A stretch of 64,000 nt of DNA. Source: JAJXWB01 sp037044955. GTDB taxonomy: Bacteria > Pseudomonadota > Alphaproteobacteria > Rhizobiales > Beijerinckiaceae. The position numbers and the translations under genes were made by a program. A model generated the notes under the pieces. It was not told the origin of the DNA, did no database searches, and saw only the letters and a list, made by a program, of their open reading frames with translations. Below, in pieces: positions 52,651-61,541 of this stretch (within the stretch, counting starts at the first letter, position 1; every line of letters starts with the position of its first letter). The DNA is taken from the NCBI GenBank assembly GCA_037044955.1, contig JBAOHX010000010.1, forward strand, positions 62,001 to 126,000. The letters run 5' to 3'.

Positions 52651-53082
52651 ATGAAAACCGTCTACGTCCTCAACGGACCCAACCTCAACCTGCTCGGCCA
52701 ACGCGAACCCTCCACCTATGGAACGGAGACGCTGGCCGACATCGAGAAGCGCCTGCGCAAGCTGGCGGGGGCGCAGGACATCGAGCTCGTCTTCCGGCAG
52801 TCGAACGCCGAGGGCGACCTCGTCACCTGGATTCAGGAGGCGGGACTCGCCGGCGCGCCGGTGATCCTCAACGCGGGCGCCTACACGCATACGTCGATCG
52901 CGCTTCACGACGCGATCCGGGGCGCCAAGGCGGACGTGGTGGAGGTTCACCTCTCCAACACCCATGCGCGCGAGAGCTTCCGCCATCATTCCTTCATCTC
53001 GCCCGTCGCCAGAGGCGTCATCCTCGGCTTTGGCGCGCGTTCATATGAACTGGCGCTGCAATCCCTTTTCCCATCGCAATGA
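52651..53082 (+). CDS. aroQ: 3-dehydroquinate dehydratase, type II
   Basis: AroQ is a dodecameric enzyme of the shikimate pathway that converts 3-dehydroquinate to 3-dehydroshikimate. The 143-residue protein has VYVLNGPNLNLLGQREPSTYG with the active-site Tyr loop, NAGAYTHTSIALHDAI (the family commonly has Pro in place of the first Ala), and VHLSNTHARESFRHHS. It heads the aroQ-accB-accC run, an arrangement common in proteobacteria. The 205 bases upstream contain a GC-rich hairpin near 52543-52573 and an AT-rich patch near 52510-52530 that may be the promoter. Confidence 0.95.
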   Translation: MKTVYVLNGPNLNLLGQREPSTYGTETLADIEKRLRKLAGAQDIELVFRQSNAEGDLVTWIQEAGLAGAPVILNAGAYTHTSIALHDAIRGAKADVVEVHLSNTHARESFRHHSFISPVARGVILGFGARSYELALQSLFPSQ

Positions 53083-53092
53083 GTCCGACGAC

Positions 53093-53615
53093 ATGACGAA
53101 AAAGCCTGCCGCCAAATCCGCCAAGCCCGCCGCCGCCGCGGCGCGGACGGGCGCCTCCGCTTCCGGCGTCGACGCCGGCCTGGTGCGCGAGCTGGCGGGC
53201 CTCTTGTCTGAAACCGATCTCACCGAGATCGAGGTCGAAAAGGGCGACCTGCGCATTCGCGTGGCGCGCGAGACGCGCTACGCGGTCGCCGCGCCCGCGC
53301 CTGTCACGCTCGCCGCGCCGGCTTCGGCGCCGCGCGCCGGTCATGGCGGCGGCGGCCCCGGCCGCGGCGCCGGCAAGCCATCCGGGCGCGGTGAAATCGC
53401 CGATGGTCGGCACCGCCTATCGACGCCCGAACCCGGAATCGAATCCCTTCGTCGACGTCGGCTCGGTGGTGAAGAGCGGCGACAAGCTGCTGCTGGTCGA
53501 GGCGATGAAGACCTTCAACGAGATCGTCGCGCCGAAGGGCGGCGTGATCACCGCCATTTTCGTCGAGGACGGACAGCCCGTCGAATACGACCAGACGCTC
53601 GTCATCATCGAGTGA
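53093..53615 (+). CDS. accB: Biotin carboxyl carrier protein of acetyl-CoA carboxylase (one apparent frameshift)
   Basis: BCCP carries biotin between the carboxylase and transferase parts of acetyl-CoA carboxylase. The first frame gives MTKKPAAKSAKPAAAAARTG and the conserved DLTEIEVEKGDLRIRVARE; the second gives an Ala/Pro linker and the biotinyl domain with SPMVGTAYRRPNPESNPFVD and the biotinylated Lys in LLLVEAMKTFNEI. Deleting one G at 53339/53340 joins them (APRAVMAAAAPA) to give about 173 residues. accB is essential, so this is almost certainly an error base. It starts 10 bases after aroQ and ends 4 bases before accC. Confidence 0.93.
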
Positions 53616-53619
53616 TCCG

Positions 53620-54978
53620 ATGTTCGACAAGATCCTGATCGCCAACCGCGGCGAGATCGCCCTTCGCATCCTTCGCGCGGCGAAGGAACTCGGCATCGCG
53701 ACCGTCGCGGTCTATTCGACGGCCGACGCCAACGCCATGCACGTGCGGCTCGCCGACGAATCCGTGTGCATCGGGCCGCCGCCGGCGCGCGATTCCTATC
53801 TCAACGTGCCGGCGCTGCTGGCCGCCTGCGAGATCACCGGCGCCGACGCGCTGCATCCGGGCTACGGCTTCCTGTCCGAGAACGCGCGCTTCGCCGAAAT
53901 CCTCGAGGACCACAATATCGCGTTCATCGGCCCGAAGGCCGAGCACATCAAGATCATGGGCGACAAGATCGAGGCCAAGCGCACGGCGCGGCGCCTCGGC
54001 ATTCCCTGCGTGCCGGGCTCCGAAGGCGGCGTGAGCGACACGGACGAGGCGATGCGCATCGCGCGCGACATCGGCTTTCCCGTGCTGGTGAAGGCGGCGG
54101 CCGGCGGCGGCGGACGCGGCATGAAGGTCGCCCGCTCCGAACACGATCTCGAACACGCCATCGCCACGGCGAAGGCGGAGGCCAAGGCGGCGTTCGGCGA
54201 CGACGCGGTCTATCTCGAAAAATATCTCGAGAAGCCGCGCCACATCGAGGTGCAGATTCTCGGCGACGGAAAAGGCGGCGCCATTCACCTGGGCGAACGC
54301 GACTGCTCGCTGCAGCGCCGGCACCAGAAGGTGCTGGAGGAAAGCCCCTCGCCCGCGCTGAACGCCGAACAGCGCGCCGAGATCGGCGAGATCTGCGCCA
54401 ATGCGATGCGCGACCTGCGCTATTCCGGCGCGGGCACCATCGAGTTCCTCTTCGAGGACGGGCGCTTCTATTTCATCGAAATGAACACCCGCATCCAGGT
54501 CGAGCATCCCGTGACCGAGATGATCACCGGCCTCGATCTCGTCTCCGCGCAAATCCGCATCGCCGCCGGCGCGCCGGTCTCGATGGTGCAGGACGAGGTG
54601 CGCTTCTTCGGCCATGCGATCGAATGCCGCGTGAACGCCGAGCATCCCGCGACCTTCCGGCCCTCGCCCGGCAAGATCGCGCATTACCATCCGCCGGGCG
54701 GCGTCGGCGTGCGCGTCGACAGCGCGGTCTACCAGGGCTACGTGATCCCGCCGAACTACAACTCGCTCGTCGGCAAGCTGATCGTGCACGGCCGCACGCG
54801 CAACGAGGCGCTGATGCGACTGCGGCGCGCGCTCGACGAATTCATCGTCGACGGCGTCGACACGACCCTGCCGCTTTTCCGGACGCTGGTCCGCAATCCC
54901 GACGTGCAGAACGGCCTCTACGACATTCACTGGCTCGAGCATTTCCTCGCGACCGGCGGGATGGACGTGAATGCCTAG
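53620..54978 (+). CDS. accC: Acetyl-CoA carboxylase, biotin carboxylase subunit
   Basis: AccC carboxylates biotin on BCCP using ATP and bicarbonate, the first step of fatty-acid synthesis. The 452-residue ATP-grasp enzyme has MFDKILIANRGEIALRILRA, the glycine-rich ATP loop VKAAAGGGGRGMKVARSE near residue 155, EKYLEKPRHIEVQILGD, ERDCSLQRRHQKVLEE, and the catalytic FIEMNTRIQVEHPVTEM near 285. Length is normal and the frame intact. It is in the same transcript as aroQ and accB. Confidence 0.97.
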   Translation: MFDKILIANRGEIALRILRAAKELGIATVAVYSTADANAMHVRLADESVCIGPPPARDSYLNVPALLAACEITGADALHPGYGFLSENARFAEILEDHNIAFIGPKAEHIKIMGDKIEAKRTARRLGIPCVPGSEGGVSDTDEAMRIARDIGFPVLVKAAAGGGGRGMKVARSEHDLEHAIATAKAEAKAAFGDDAVYLEKYLEKPRHIEVQILGDGKGGAIHLGERDCSLQRRHQKVLEESPSPALNAEQRAEIGEICANAMRDLRYSGAGTIEFLFEDGRFYFIEMNTRIQVEHPVTEMITGLDLVSAQIRIAAGAPVSMVQDEVRFFGHAIECRVNAEHPATFRPSPGKIAHYHPPGGVGVRVDSAVYQGYVIPPNYNSLVGKLIVHGRTRNEALMRLRRALDEFIVDGVDTTLPLFRTLVRNPDVQNGLYDIHWLEHFLATGGMDVNA

Positions 54979-55002
54979 CCGGTCTCGTCGAGGACAAGCG
55001 CA

Positions 55003-55755
55003 GTGATCGACCCGCTCCTGATCGCGGCCGCCGCCGGCCTCATCGGCGGCTCGATGAACGCGATCGCCGGCGGCGGCTCCTTCGTGACCCTGCCGGCGCT
55101 GGTGGCGGCCGGCGTGCCTTCGGTCAACGCCAACGCCACCAGCACGGTCGCGCTCGTGCCGAGCGCGCTCGCCAGCGCTTACGCCTATCGCCACGATTTC
55201 CAGGGCTTCGAGGGCGTGTCGATGCGCTCGATGGCGATCGTTTCCGTCCTCGGCGGCATTGCCGGCGCGCTGCTGCTGATGAATACGCCGCAGCGCGTGT
55301 TCGACTTCATCGTGCCGTTCCTGCTCGCCTTCGGCACGATCGTCTTCGCCTTCGGCCGGCAGGCGGGCGAATGGCTGCGCCAGCGCGTGCACATTTCGCC
55401 GCGAATGGTCCTGGTCTTCCAGTTCGTGCTCGGCTGCTACGGCGGCTATTTCGGCGGGGCGGTCGGCATCATGATGATGGCGACGTGGAGCCTGCTCACC
55501 ACCTCGAGCCTGGCCGCGATGCAGCCCGCCCGCAACCTGCTCAACGCGGCGATGAACGCGACGGCGTCAATCCTGTTCATCGTCGGCGGCCTCATCTACT
55601 GGAAGCAGATGGCCGCCATGCTGGTCGGCGCGATCGTCGGCGGCTATTTCGCGGCGCATTTCGCGCGCAGGCTCGATCCCGCCAAGGCGCGCATCGGCAT
55701 CTCCTGCCTCAACGCCTGCATTACGGCGCTGATGTTCTGGAAGACTTTCGGCTAG
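55003..55755 (+). CDS. TauE/SafE-family permease
   Basis: This 250-residue inner-membrane protein of the TauE/SafE (DUF81) family is thought to export sulfonates or other organic anions. It has about eight hydrophobic segments, the N-terminal half-repeat AGLIGGSMNAIAGGGSFVTLPAL and NANATSTVALVPSALASAYA, and a second half-repeat CYGGYFGGAVGIMMMATWSLL with NLLNAAMNATASILF. The start is GTG 55003, 24 bases after accC. The context (fatty-acid genes and aat) says nothing about substrate. Confidence 0.88.
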   Translation: MIDPLLIAAAAGLIGGSMNAIAGGGSFVTLPALVAAGVPSVNANATSTVALVPSALASAYAYRHDFQGFEGVSMRSMAIVSVLGGIAGALLLMNTPQRVFDFIVPFLLAFGTIVFAFGRQAGEWLRQRVHISPRMVLVFQFVLGCYGGYFGGAVGIMMMATWSLLTTSSLAAMQPARNLLNAAMNATASILFIVGGLIYWKQMAAMLVGAIVGGYFAAHFARRLDPAKARIGISCLNACITALMFWKTFG

Positions 55756-55794
55756 CTCCTTGACCGCGCGCCGGGGCGCGCCCACCTTCTGCGC

Positions 55795-56481
55795 ATGTCG
55801 CGCGTCTCGCCTCGGCCGGAGATCACGCCGGACCTCGTCCTGCGCGCCTATTCGATCGGCCTCTTTCCGATGGGCGAGAAGGAGGACGACGACCGGCTCT
55901 ACTGGGTGGAGCCGGAGGAGCGCGGCGTCTTTCCGCTCGAAAGCCTGAAGATTTCGCGCAGCCTGGCGAAGGTCGTGCGCGCGGACAGGTTCGAGGTTTC
56001 GGTCGACAATGACTTCGACGCGGTGATCGACGGCTGCGCGCATAGCGGGACTTCGCGCGATTCGACGTGGATCAACGCGCCGATCCGGCGGCTCTACCGC
56101 GACCTGTTCGACGCGGGCTTCGTGCATACCGTGGAATGCAGGCGCGAGGGCGCCCTCGTCGGCGGGCTCTACGGCGTGTCGCTCGGCGCCGCCTTCTTCG
56201 GCGAGAGCATGTTCCATATCGAGCGCGACGCCTCGAAGGTCGCGCTCGTGCATCTCGCCGCGCGGTTGCGCGCGGGCGATTACCAGTTGCTCGACACGCA
56301 ATTCGTGACGCCGCACCTCGCCTCGCTCGGCGCCGTCGCCGTCCCGCGCGCCGCCTATCGCGCGATGCTCGAACGGGCGATCGGGGCGCATGCCGACTTT
56401 TTCGCGTGGCCGAAGGACAGGCCGACGACCGGGCGCGAGGCGCTCGCCCCTTTCGCAATGCAACGTGACAGTTCGCAATAA
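55795..56481 (+). CDS. aat: Leucyl/phenylalanyl-tRNA-protein transferase
   Basis: Aat attaches Leu or Phe to N-terminal Arg or Lys, marking proteins for ClpAP/ClpS degradation (N-degron pathway). The 228-residue protein has LRAYSIGLFPMGEKEDDDRL, WVEPEERGVFPLES, the segment TWINAPIRRLYRDLFDAGFVH, VGGLYGVSLGAAFFGESMFH and LLDTQFVTPHLASLGAV. These are all conserved in the family. It starts about 40 bases after the TauE-like gene on the same strand. Confidence 0.95.
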   Translation: MSRVSPRPEITPDLVLRAYSIGLFPMGEKEDDDRLYWVEPEERGVFPLESLKISRSLAKVVRADRFEVSVDNDFDAVIDGCAHSGTSRDSTWINAPIRRLYRDLFDAGFVHTVECRREGALVGGLYGVSLGAAFFGESMFHIERDASKVALVHLAARLRAGDYQLLDTQFVTPHLASLGAVAVPRAAYRAMLERAIGAHADFFAWPKDRPTTGREALAPFAMQRDSSQ

Positions 56482-56570
56482 TTGGCTAGCATTTCCGGGC
56501 CTGACCAAGGGGCAGGCCAGACCGCGCAAGAACAAGATTTCGCCATGCGGTCGCATTGAGGGAGGAATGA

Positions 56571-57789
56571 ATGAAATCGTACAAGCTGGCGCTCGCCGCC
56601 GGTCTCGTCGGCGCTGGCCTCGCCACAGGCGCTTTCGCGCAGAAGGCCTACGGGCCGGGCGTAACCGACACCGAAATCAAGATCGGCAATATCATGCCCT
56701 ACAGTGGCCCGGCGTCGGCCTACGGCATCATCGGCAAGGCCCAGGGCGCCTATTTCCAGATGATCAACGACCAGGGCGGCATCAACGGCCGCAAGATCAA
56801 CTTCGTCTCCTACGACGACGCCTACAGCCCGCCGAAAGCGGTGGAGCAGGCGCGCAAGCTCGTGGAAAGCGACAACGTCCTGCTGGTTTTCTCGCCGCTC
56901 GGCACGCCGTCGAACACTGCGATCCAGAAATACATGAACGCGCAGAAGACGCCGCAACTCTTCGTCGCCACCGGCGCGACCAAATGGAACGACCCGAAGA
57001 ATTTCCCGTGGACGATGGGCTGGCAGCCGAGCTACCAGGCGGAAGGCAAGATCTACGCGAAATACCTGATCGAGAAGAAGCCGAACGCCAAGGTCGCGAT
57101 CCTCTACCAGAACGACGATTACGGTAAGGATTACCTCAAGGGCTTCATGGACGGGATCGAGGGCAAGATCAAACCCGTCATTACGCTCGCCTACGAAGTC
57201 GCCGACCCGACGATCAACTCGCAGATGACGCGCTTCCAGGCGTCCGGCGCCGATACGTTCATGAACATCACGACGCCGAAGTTCGCGGCGATGGCGATCA
57301 AGAAGGCCGCCGAACTCAAGTGGCAGCCGATGCACTTCCTCAACAACGTTTCGGCTTCGGTCGGCGCGGTGATCAAGCCCGCGGGCTTCGAGAACGCGCA
57401 AGGCATCATTTCGACCGCCTACATGAAGGACCCGAGCGACCCGCAGTGGAAGAACGACGAGGGCTTCAAGAAGTGGGACGCCTTCATCGACAAGTACATG
57501 CCCGGCGCCAACAAGGCCGACGGCGGCCTGGTGACGGCCTACAACGACGCCCAGACGCTCGTGCAGGTGCTGAAGCAGTGCGGCGACAATCTCACGCGCG
57601 AGAACGTGATGAAGCAGGCCGCCAAGCCTCAAGAACATCAAGCAGGAGATGATGCTTCCGGGCATTCTCATCAACACGACGGCGGACGACTTCGGACCGA
57701 TCCAGCAGGAGCAGTTGATGAAATTCGACAAGGACCACTGGGAATTGTTCGGCCCGGTCTACGACGCCCGCAAGAAGGCGACCAACTGA
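56571..57789 (+). CDS. ABC transporter substrate-binding protein, amino-acid type, copy 1 (one apparent frameshift)
   Basis: A periplasmic type I binding protein (Peripla_BP_6, LivK-like). It has a signal peptide (LALAAGLVGAGLATGAFAQK), then YGPGVTDTEIKIGNIMPYSG, NDQGGINGRKINFVSYDDA, LFVATGATKWNDP, ILYQNDDYGKDYLKGFM and the DPTINSQMTRFQASGADTF region. Near 57624 one extra A shifts the frame; without it the ending reads QAASLKNIKQEMMLPGILIN and finishes FGPVYDARKKATN at 57789, matching the paralogue. The ligand (branched-chain amino acid, amide, urea or an aromatic acid) is unknown. RBS GGGAGGAATGA. No permease or ATPase gene follows. Confidence 0.9.
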
Positions 57790-57801
57790 GCGTGAATTGA
57801 C

Positions 57802-57830
57802 GGGGCGGCCCGCCGGCCGCCCCTTTTCTC
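57802..57830 (+). terminator. Rho-independent terminator after binding protein 1
   Basis: Hairpin ggggcggcc-cgcc-ggccgcccc (57802-57823) followed by ttttctc, 12 bases after the stop. It separates the two paralogous binding-protein genes into distinct transcripts. Confidence 0.85.
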
Positions 57831-57938
57831 GGACAACAAGAAGACCGGCAGGCGCGCCAAGACGTCAGGCCGGCTCGAATAACAAGCGGAATGAGGAAAC
57901 GAACGGCCGCCAAGCGGCCAGCATGAGGGGAGAAAACG

Positions 57939-59156
57939 ATGAAGCAGAATGCAAAAATCCTGCTTGCGGCGACGCTCGCCGCCGGCATGTCGAGCGCCGC
58001 GACGGCGCAGAAGAAATACGGGCCGGGCGTCACCGACACCGAGATCAAGATCGGCAACATCATGCCCTACAGCGGCCCGGCGTCCGCCTACGGCGTCATC
58101 GGGCAAACGGAAGCCGCCTACATAAAGAAGATCAACGATGAGGGCGGCGTCAACGGGCGCAAGATCAACTTCATCTCCTACGACGACGGCTACAGCCCGC
58201 CCAAGACGGTCGAGCAGGCGCGCAAGCTCGTCGAGAGCGACAACGTGCTGATGATCTTCAACCCGCTGGGCACGCCGCCCAACACGGCGATCCAGAAGTA
58301 CATGAACGCGCAGAAGACGCCGCAGCTCTTCGTCGCGACCGGCGCGACCAAGTGGGACAGTCCGAAAGAATTTCCGTGGACGATGGGCTGGCAGCCGAGC
58401 TACCAGGCCGAAGGCGTGATCTACGCGCAGTACATTCTCAAGAACAAGCCCAACGCCAAGATCGCGATCCTCTACCAGAACGACGACTACGGCAAAGACT
58501 ATCTCAAGGGCTTCATGGACGGGCTCGCCGACAAGATCAAACCCGTCATCACGCTCACCTACGAAGTCACCGACCCCACGATCAACTCGCAGATGTCGCG
58601 CCTGCAGGCCTCCGGCGCCGACACGTTCTTCAACATCACCACGCCCAAATTCGCGGCGATGGCGATCAAGAAGGCGGCGGAATTGAAATGGAAGCCGCTG
58701 CACTTCCTCAACAACGTGTCGGCCTCGGTCGGCGCGGTGCTGAAGCCCGCGGGCTTCGAGAATGCGCAGGGCATCATCTCCACCGGCTATCTGAAGGACC
58801 CGACCGATCCGCAGTGGAAGGAGGACGCCGGCTTCAAGAACTGGCTCGCCTTCGTCGACAAGTACATGCCCGGCGCCGACAAGACGAACGCCAACATCGT
58901 CTACGGCTACAATGTCGCGCAGGGCCTCGTTCAAGTCCTGAAGATGTGCGGCGACGACCTCACGCGCGAGAACGTGATGAAGCAGGCCGCCAGCTTCAAG
59001 AGCGCCAAGTTCGAGATGCTGCTGCCGGGCATCACGGTGACGACAGGGCCTGAAGACTTCGCGCCGATCCAGCAGGAACAGCTCCAGAAGTTCGAAGGCG
59101 ATCGCTGGGTGCTGTTCGGCGAGATCTACGACGCCAGCAAGAAGGCGACGAACTGA
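57939..59156 (+). CDS. ABC transporter substrate-binding protein, amino-acid type, copy 2
   Basis: This intact 405-residue paralogue of the preceding gene is very similar along its whole length. It has a signal peptide (AATLAAGMSSAATAQK), YGPGVTDTEIKIGNIMPYSG, INDEGGVNGRKINFISYDDG, QKYMNAQKTPQLFVATGATK, ILYQNDDYGKDYLKGFMDGL, TPKFAAMAIKKAAELKWKPL, and the ending WVLFGEIYDASKKATN. It arose by tandem duplication. As for copy 1, the ligand cannot be deduced and no membrane components lie nearby, so both must work with transporters encoded elsewhere. RBS GGGGAGAAAACG. Confidence 0.92.
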   Translation: MKQNAKILLAATLAAGMSSAATAQKKYGPGVTDTEIKIGNIMPYSGPASAYGVIGQTEAAYIKKINDEGGVNGRKINFISYDDGYSPPKTVEQARKLVESDNVLMIFNPLGTPPNTAIQKYMNAQKTPQLFVATGATKWDSPKEFPWTMGWQPSYQAEGVIYAQYILKNKPNAKIAILYQNDDYGKDYLKGFMDGLADKIKPVITLTYEVTDPTINSQMSRLQASGADTFFNITTPKFAAMAIKKAAELKWKPLHFLNNVSASVGAVLKPAGFENAQGIISTGYLKDPTDPQWKEDAGFKNWLAFVDKYMPGADKTNANIVYGYNVAQGLVQVLKMCGDDLTRENVMKQAASFKSAKFEMLLPGITVTTGPEDFAPIQQEQLQKFEGDRWVLFGEIYDASKKATN

Positions 59157-59181
59157 TCGGCCAGGCCGATCGCAACTCCGG

Positions 59182-59208
59182 GGGCGGCGTCCTGCGCCGC
59201 CCTTTTTT
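59182..59208 (+). terminator. Rho-independent terminator after binding protein 2
   Basis: Hairpin gggcggcg-tcctg-cgccgccc (59182-59202) followed by six T. It lies 26 bases after the stop and ends just before the convergent PAP2 gene. Confidence 0.9.
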
Positions 59209-59211
59209 GTT

Positions 59212-59820
59212 TCACGCGCGCGGCGCGAGAGCCTTCAGCCAGTCCGTGAAGTCGGAAATGGCCTCCTCGTCGAAATAGCCGGAAGACAGCACGAGATAGG
59301 CCGCGAGCGTGACCATCACGCCCGCGACGGCCGACAGCGCGACGCTGGTTTGCGGCAGCGACGGCCACGCGAAGCGCCGCGCGAGAAAAGCGACCGCGAG
59401 CACGCCATAGACGAGCCCGAAGACGGTTTCCGTGCGGCTGTGGCCGCCGATCTCGAAACGGCTGACGGCGACGCCGAGGACGACGGCCACACACAACGCC
59501 GCGATCACGTAGCGCAGCGCGCCGAGGCTTTCGCGCTTCCACGCCACGACCGCGAGCGAGCCGTAGACGAAGGCGGCGAGCGCCGTGTGGCCGCTCGGAC
59601 TGCGCAGCGGACCGCCGCGGTAGACGAACATGAACAGGATTTTCGACAGCACGGTCGCCGCGAGGCATAGCGCGAAGGCGACCGCCAGAGCGCGCGCGTT
59701 GCGACGCTCGCCGAGCGCCCACAGCGCGGCAATGGCGCCGCAGACCGGCGGCGCGATCAGATTGGCGTCGCCGAAATTGGTGATCGTGTAGAGGAATTCG
59801 ACAAAGCGCGGGCCAAGCAT
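59212..59820 (-). CDS. PAP2-family membrane phosphatase
   Basis: The 202-residue membrane protein has the PAP2 signature: KILFMFVYRGGPLRSPSGHTALA, which provides the conserved Arg and PSGH, and a downstream VSRFEIGGHSRTETVFGLVYG with the second Arg/His pair. Six hydrophobic spans are likely. Substrates of the family include undecaprenyl-PP, phosphatidate and PG-phosphate. It begins 20 bases after the true scpB stop on the same strand, so it may be co-transcribed with scpA-scpB, a place often taken by tatABC in related genomes. Confidence 0.87.
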   Translation of the reverse strand: MLGPRFVEFLYTITNFGDANLIAPPVCGAIAALWALGERRNARALAVAFALCLAATVLSKILFMFVYRGGPLRSPSGHTALAAFVYGSLAVVAWKRESLGALRYVIAALCVAVVLGVAVSRFEIGGHSRTETVFGLVYGVLAVAFLARRFAWPSLPQTSVALSAVAGVMVTLAAYLVLSSGYFDEEAISDFTDWLKALAPRA

Positions 59821-59840
59821 GGCTCAGGTGGCCCGCGTGC

Positions 59841-60621
59841 TCATTCGGCGGCCTCGGCATCGGGCTCCGGCTGGTCCGTCGCCTCATCGCCCGGCTCGGC
59901 GCCGTCGTCTTCCGCCTGCGCGAGCAGCGGAAAATCCTCGGCGGTATCGTCCGAAGTCGAGCGGGTCCTCGTCCGCGGTCAGCGCCTCGCCGTCGTCGGG
60001 CTTGGGCACGCCGAAGCCCGGCGGCAGGCGGCCGTCGAACAGGCCGGCGCCCTTCAGTTCCTCGAGCCCCGGCAGGTCGGAAATCTGCTCGAGCCCGAAG
60101 TGCACGAGGAACCTGTCGGTCGTGCCGTAGGTGATCGGACGTCCCGGCGCCTTGCGGCGGCCGCGCAGGCGTATCCAGCCGGTTTCCAGCAACACGTCGA
60201 GCGTGCCCTTGGAAATGGCGACGCCCCTGATGTCCTCGATCTCGGCGCGCGTGACCGGCTGGTGATAGGCGACGATGGCGAGCGTCTCGACGGCGGCGCG
60301 CGTCAGCTTCTTCTGCGGCGTCTCCTCGCGGCGCAGCAGCCAGCCGAGATCGTCGGCGGTGCGGAAGTACCATTTGGTCCCGGCGCGCGCGAGATTGACG
60401 CCGCGCGTCGCATAATCCTCGCGCAGCGCGGCGAGCGCGGCGTCGAGATCGGCGCCGTCGGGCAGGCGCTCGGCCAGCAGGCGTTCCTCGAGCGGCTCGG
60501 CCGAGGCGAAGAGCAGCGCCTCGACGATGCGCTTGGATTCCGCGAGCAGAGCGGCGCGCGCTTCCTCGAGCGCCCGGTCCTCGTCCTCCACGAATTCGAA
60601 TGCGCGCGCCGTCTCGGCCAT
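59841..60621 (-). CDS. scpB: Segregation and condensation protein ScpB (frameshift near C-terminus)
   Basis: ScpB binds ScpA as part of the SMC-ScpAB condensin. Visible features are ESKRIVEALLFASAEPLEER, LARAGTKWYFRTADDLGWLL, then the second winged helix LTRAAVETLAIVAYHQPVTR with IEDIRGVAISKGTLDVLLE and RPITYGTTDRFLVHFGLE. As read, the frame runs to 59884, ending in a nonsense Arg-rich tail. Removing one base near 59951 gives an acidic tail (DDTAEDFPLLAQAEDDGAEP) ending at the TGA at 59841. The latter is the likely native end; the error affects only the tail. It follows scpA by 66 bases. Confidence 0.92.
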
Positions 60622-60687
60622 GTCCTCTCCTCGAACCCTACTTCACACGGGATGCGCGGCCTCGCGGCAAGCGCCGTACAATACGCC

Positions 60688-61497
60688 CTACTCCGCCGCC
60701 GCCAGCGGCAATTCTTCCTTGCGCCTCACCCAGATCGGCGCAAACGCCCGATCCTGCCTGAGGTCCAGACGCCCCTCGCGCACCAGTTCCAGCGACGCCG
60801 TGAAGGACGAGGCGCGAACCGTGCGCGCGACTTCCGGCGAGACGCAATATTGCAGGAGATAATCGTCGAGCACCGTCCATTCGCGCGCCATGCCGGACAG
60901 GCGCTCCAGCGCCTCGCGCGCCTCGGCGAGCGACCAGACGTGCCGCTGCTTCAGCGTGACCTTGGACAGCGCCTGCTTCTGGCGCTGCCGCGCATAGGCC
61001 GAGAGCAGATCGAAGATGGAAGCCTGCCATTGCGGCGTCGCGATGGTCTCGATGCCCTCGCCGCCGCCGCGCATCGCCATGTCGCGGCCGATGCGCGCGC
61101 GATTGACGAGTTGCTCGGCCGCCGTGCGGATGGCTTCGAGCCGCCGCAGGCGTTCGGCGAGCGCGGCGGCGAGATCGGCGGCCGCAGGTTCGTCCGCCTT
61201 GGGCGGGGTCGGCAACAGCAGGCGCGACTTGAGGTAGGCGAGCCAGGCGGCCATGACGAGATAATCGGCGGCGAGTTCGAGCCGGACCTTTCGCGCCTCC
61301 TCGATGAAGGCGAGATATTGCTCGGCCAGCGCCAGCACGGAAATCTTGGCGAGATCGACCTTCTGGCGGCGCGCGAGCTCGAGCAGCAGATCGAGCGGCC
61401 CCTCGAACCCGTCGACATCGACGAGAAAGGCCTCTTCGGTCTCGCCCTTGTCGAGGGGCTCCAGGTCAAATGGCAGGGGCGCCGCCATGCGAATCAC
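60688..61497 (-). CDS. scpA: Segregation and condensation protein ScpA
   Basis: ScpA is the kleisin that bridges the SMC heads. The 269-residue protein has the N-terminal motif VDVDGFEGPLDLLLELARRQ followed by KVDLAKISVLALAEQYLAFI, the LELAADYLVMAAWLAYLKSR segment, and a C-terminal winged helix with FTASLELVREGRLDLRQD. The start may be GTG 61497 or ATG 61488 (MAAPLPF); both are near the NagZ end, and the longer form is used here. The order nagZ-scpA-scpB is common in Rhizobiales. Confidence 0.94.
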   Translation of the reverse strand: MIRMAAPLPFDLEPLDKGETEEAFLVDVDGFEGPLDLLLELARRQKVDLAKISVLALAEQYLAFIEEARKVRLELAADYLVMAAWLAYLKSRLLLPTPPKADEPAAADLAAALAERLRRLEAIRTAAEQLVNRARIGRDMAMRGGGEGIETIATPQWQASIFDLLSAYARQRQKQALSKVTLKQRHVWSLAEAREALERLSGMAREWTVLDDYLLQYCVSPEVARTVRASSFTASLELVREGRLDLRQDRAFAPIWVRRKEELPLAAAE

Positions 61498-61541
61498 TCA
61501 CCGCGTCCGATACTTAAGTTTCGGCGCGGAATGTGGCCCCT

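Noticed and set aside
57939..59156. The two binding proteins as an assembly duplication
   Set aside because: They differ throughout in residues, signal peptide, ribosome site and terminator, so they are real paralogues.
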